Source of the DNA: Pelargonium nanum
Lineage: Eukaryota; Streptophyta; Magnoliopsida; Geraniales; Geraniaceae
NCBI GenBank assembly: GCA_036897485.1
Contig: JAYMTF010001743.1
Span: 1-21,554, forward strand
Length of the DNA stretch: 21,554 nucleotides
Direction of reading: 5' to 3'
The position numbers and the translations under genes were made by a program. Position 1 is the first letter of the stretch, and each line of letters opens with the position of its first letter. Under the pieces are notes generated by a model, which saw only the letters and a program-made list of their open reading frames with translations, ran no database searches and was not told the DNA's origin. Of this stretch, positions 20,626-21,554 are shown piece by piece.

Positions 20626-20643
20626 TGAGACACTAGCAAGTTC
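20626..20643. repeat. Target-site duplication, right copy
   Basis: Second, identical copy of the 18-bp sequence flanking the retroposon (first copy at 20103-20120). Confidence 0.85.
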
Positions 20644-21554
20644 TAACTTTTTTTTTCTTTTTTTTAATATCCATATATAAAATTTACAAAAAAAAAAAAA
20701 ACAATTTTCTCAAATGAGTTAAATATTCAAACTTTTCGTATGTTTCAATTCTAAACAATTGAATTATTTGCATTTTAATCATACAATTGGAAATATTCAA
20801 ACTTTTCATAAACTTTCCACGTAATTCTTGCTGTTTTAATCCAAATACAATATCCACTTCTCTTGTACTCGATGTTTTGCATTTTCCCTTCAATTCTTAT
20901 ATATTAAATGCTATTAGTACACTCATTTATTCCCTTCAATTTCTTATATATTAAATGCCATTAGTACCCTCATTTATCCGCACCCTCTGCTATGTTAATT
21001 GCTTTTGAAAGAAAAGCAAAACAAAACACATTGTTTAGCAATAATAAATGACAACTATTATAAGCTTAGTGACCTATCCTTAATAGCTGATGTGTCACAA
21101 TTTGAGGGTAAAATTATAAAAATAGTTCAATGCAAATATTAAATGCATGCAAAACCCTAATTAGAGACTAAATTCAAAAAGAGTGCGAGTCCATAGAAGC
21201 AAACCATTTATCCCTTATTTTTTGAAACATAATGCACTCTGCATAATTAATTACCTATGACTAAAACAAACTGAGCAATTCAAAGTTTCAAGACATCTCT
21301 GCCACTGCTACCATAGCCATCCAACCAATTATATACTAGTAGGAGAATATGGTTTCAGATTAAAATACATGCTGTATATCAAATCTCATTCTATAACTCC
21401 AGCAACATCAAATGTACATGCTTGCACAAAATCATTAGCAACTTGAAGTAAAATACTGATGATTCCACAAACCATAGATACATCATTTCTGAAATTACTA
21501 CTTTAGTCTCAGTGCCAACTTAAACTTGCAAACAATTTCCAATTACAGCAGTAA
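20644..21554. other. Right-end gene-free region
   Basis: This is AT-rich DNA with T and A runs at 20647-20700, a repeated AATATTCAAACTTTTC phrase (20724-20739 region and 20793-20808), and a two-unit tandem repeat at 20884-20976. I see no exon with clear protein similarity. The last 300 bases could be the untranslated or intronic part of a gene beyond the window. Confidence 0.5.
20884..20976. repeat. Two-unit tandem repeat (46 and 47 bp)
   Basis: Unit 1 (20884-20929) and unit 2 (20930-20976) both begin TTCCCTTCAATT and end CATTTA. They differ by one inserted T and two substitutions. This is a recent local duplication. Confidence 0.85.

Noticed and set aside
20684..20893. 69-codon minus-strand frame near the right end
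   Set aside because: It is AT-rich, starts in a tandem repeat, ends in a poly-A/T run and resembles no known protein.
1..21554. CRISPR array, operon, prophage or biosynthetic gene cluster
   Set aside because: No regularly spaced repeats or co-directional intronless genes are present; the genes are split plant genes from unrelated families.

Overview
The window looks like nuclear DNA of a eudicot plant. It is AT-rich and carries split genes with short exons, mostly GT-AG introns, TATA boxes, pyrimidine-rich leaders and plant-type small mobile elements. The proteins most resemble woody-eudicot homologues, possibly Rosaceae, but the sequence alone does not fix the species. There is no sign of bacterial, organellar or viral genes. 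Five complete protein-coding genes can be assembled with every exon junction in frame.

Layout. About 4.9 kb of gene-free DNA (1-4925) holds AT and AC/AT microsatellites, degenerate direct repeats and scattered cis-element-like words. A five-exon cytochrome P450 of the CYP714 family follows (5109-7773, +, 535 aa). Next is a four-exon plastid-type GNAT acetyltransferase (8812-10635, +, 270 aa), whose second intron appears to be GC-AG and contains SINE-like DNA. A two-exon C2-domain, SRC2-like protein (11066-12144, +, 327 aa) comes next. A six-exon alpha/beta hydrolase lies on the minus strand (12593-15446, 499 aa), convergent with the C2 gene. A six-exon NADPH:quinone oxidoreductase-like reductase (16488-19412, +, 345 aa) is divergent from the hydrolase. 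The last 2.1 kb (19413-21554) has no gene I can support, but holds a 505-bp retroposon flanked by a perfect 18-bp target-site duplication.

The genes do not form a pathway or cluster. P450 (probably gibberellin or diterpenoid oxidation), plastid acetyltransferase, C2 protein, hydrolase and quinone reductase are an ordinary mixed plant neighbourhood. The hydrolase and reductase share a divergent intergenic region of about 1 kb, whose middle is filled by a MITE-like element with long terminal inverted repeats.

The most notable structures are non-coding. They are the MITE between the two divergent promoters, a scrambled filler-DNA-like block in reductase intron 3 that includes a near-exact 22-bp copy of exon 1, the retroposon with intact target-site duplication, and the probable GC-AG intron. 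I found no evidence of a new defence, mobile or biosynthetic system.
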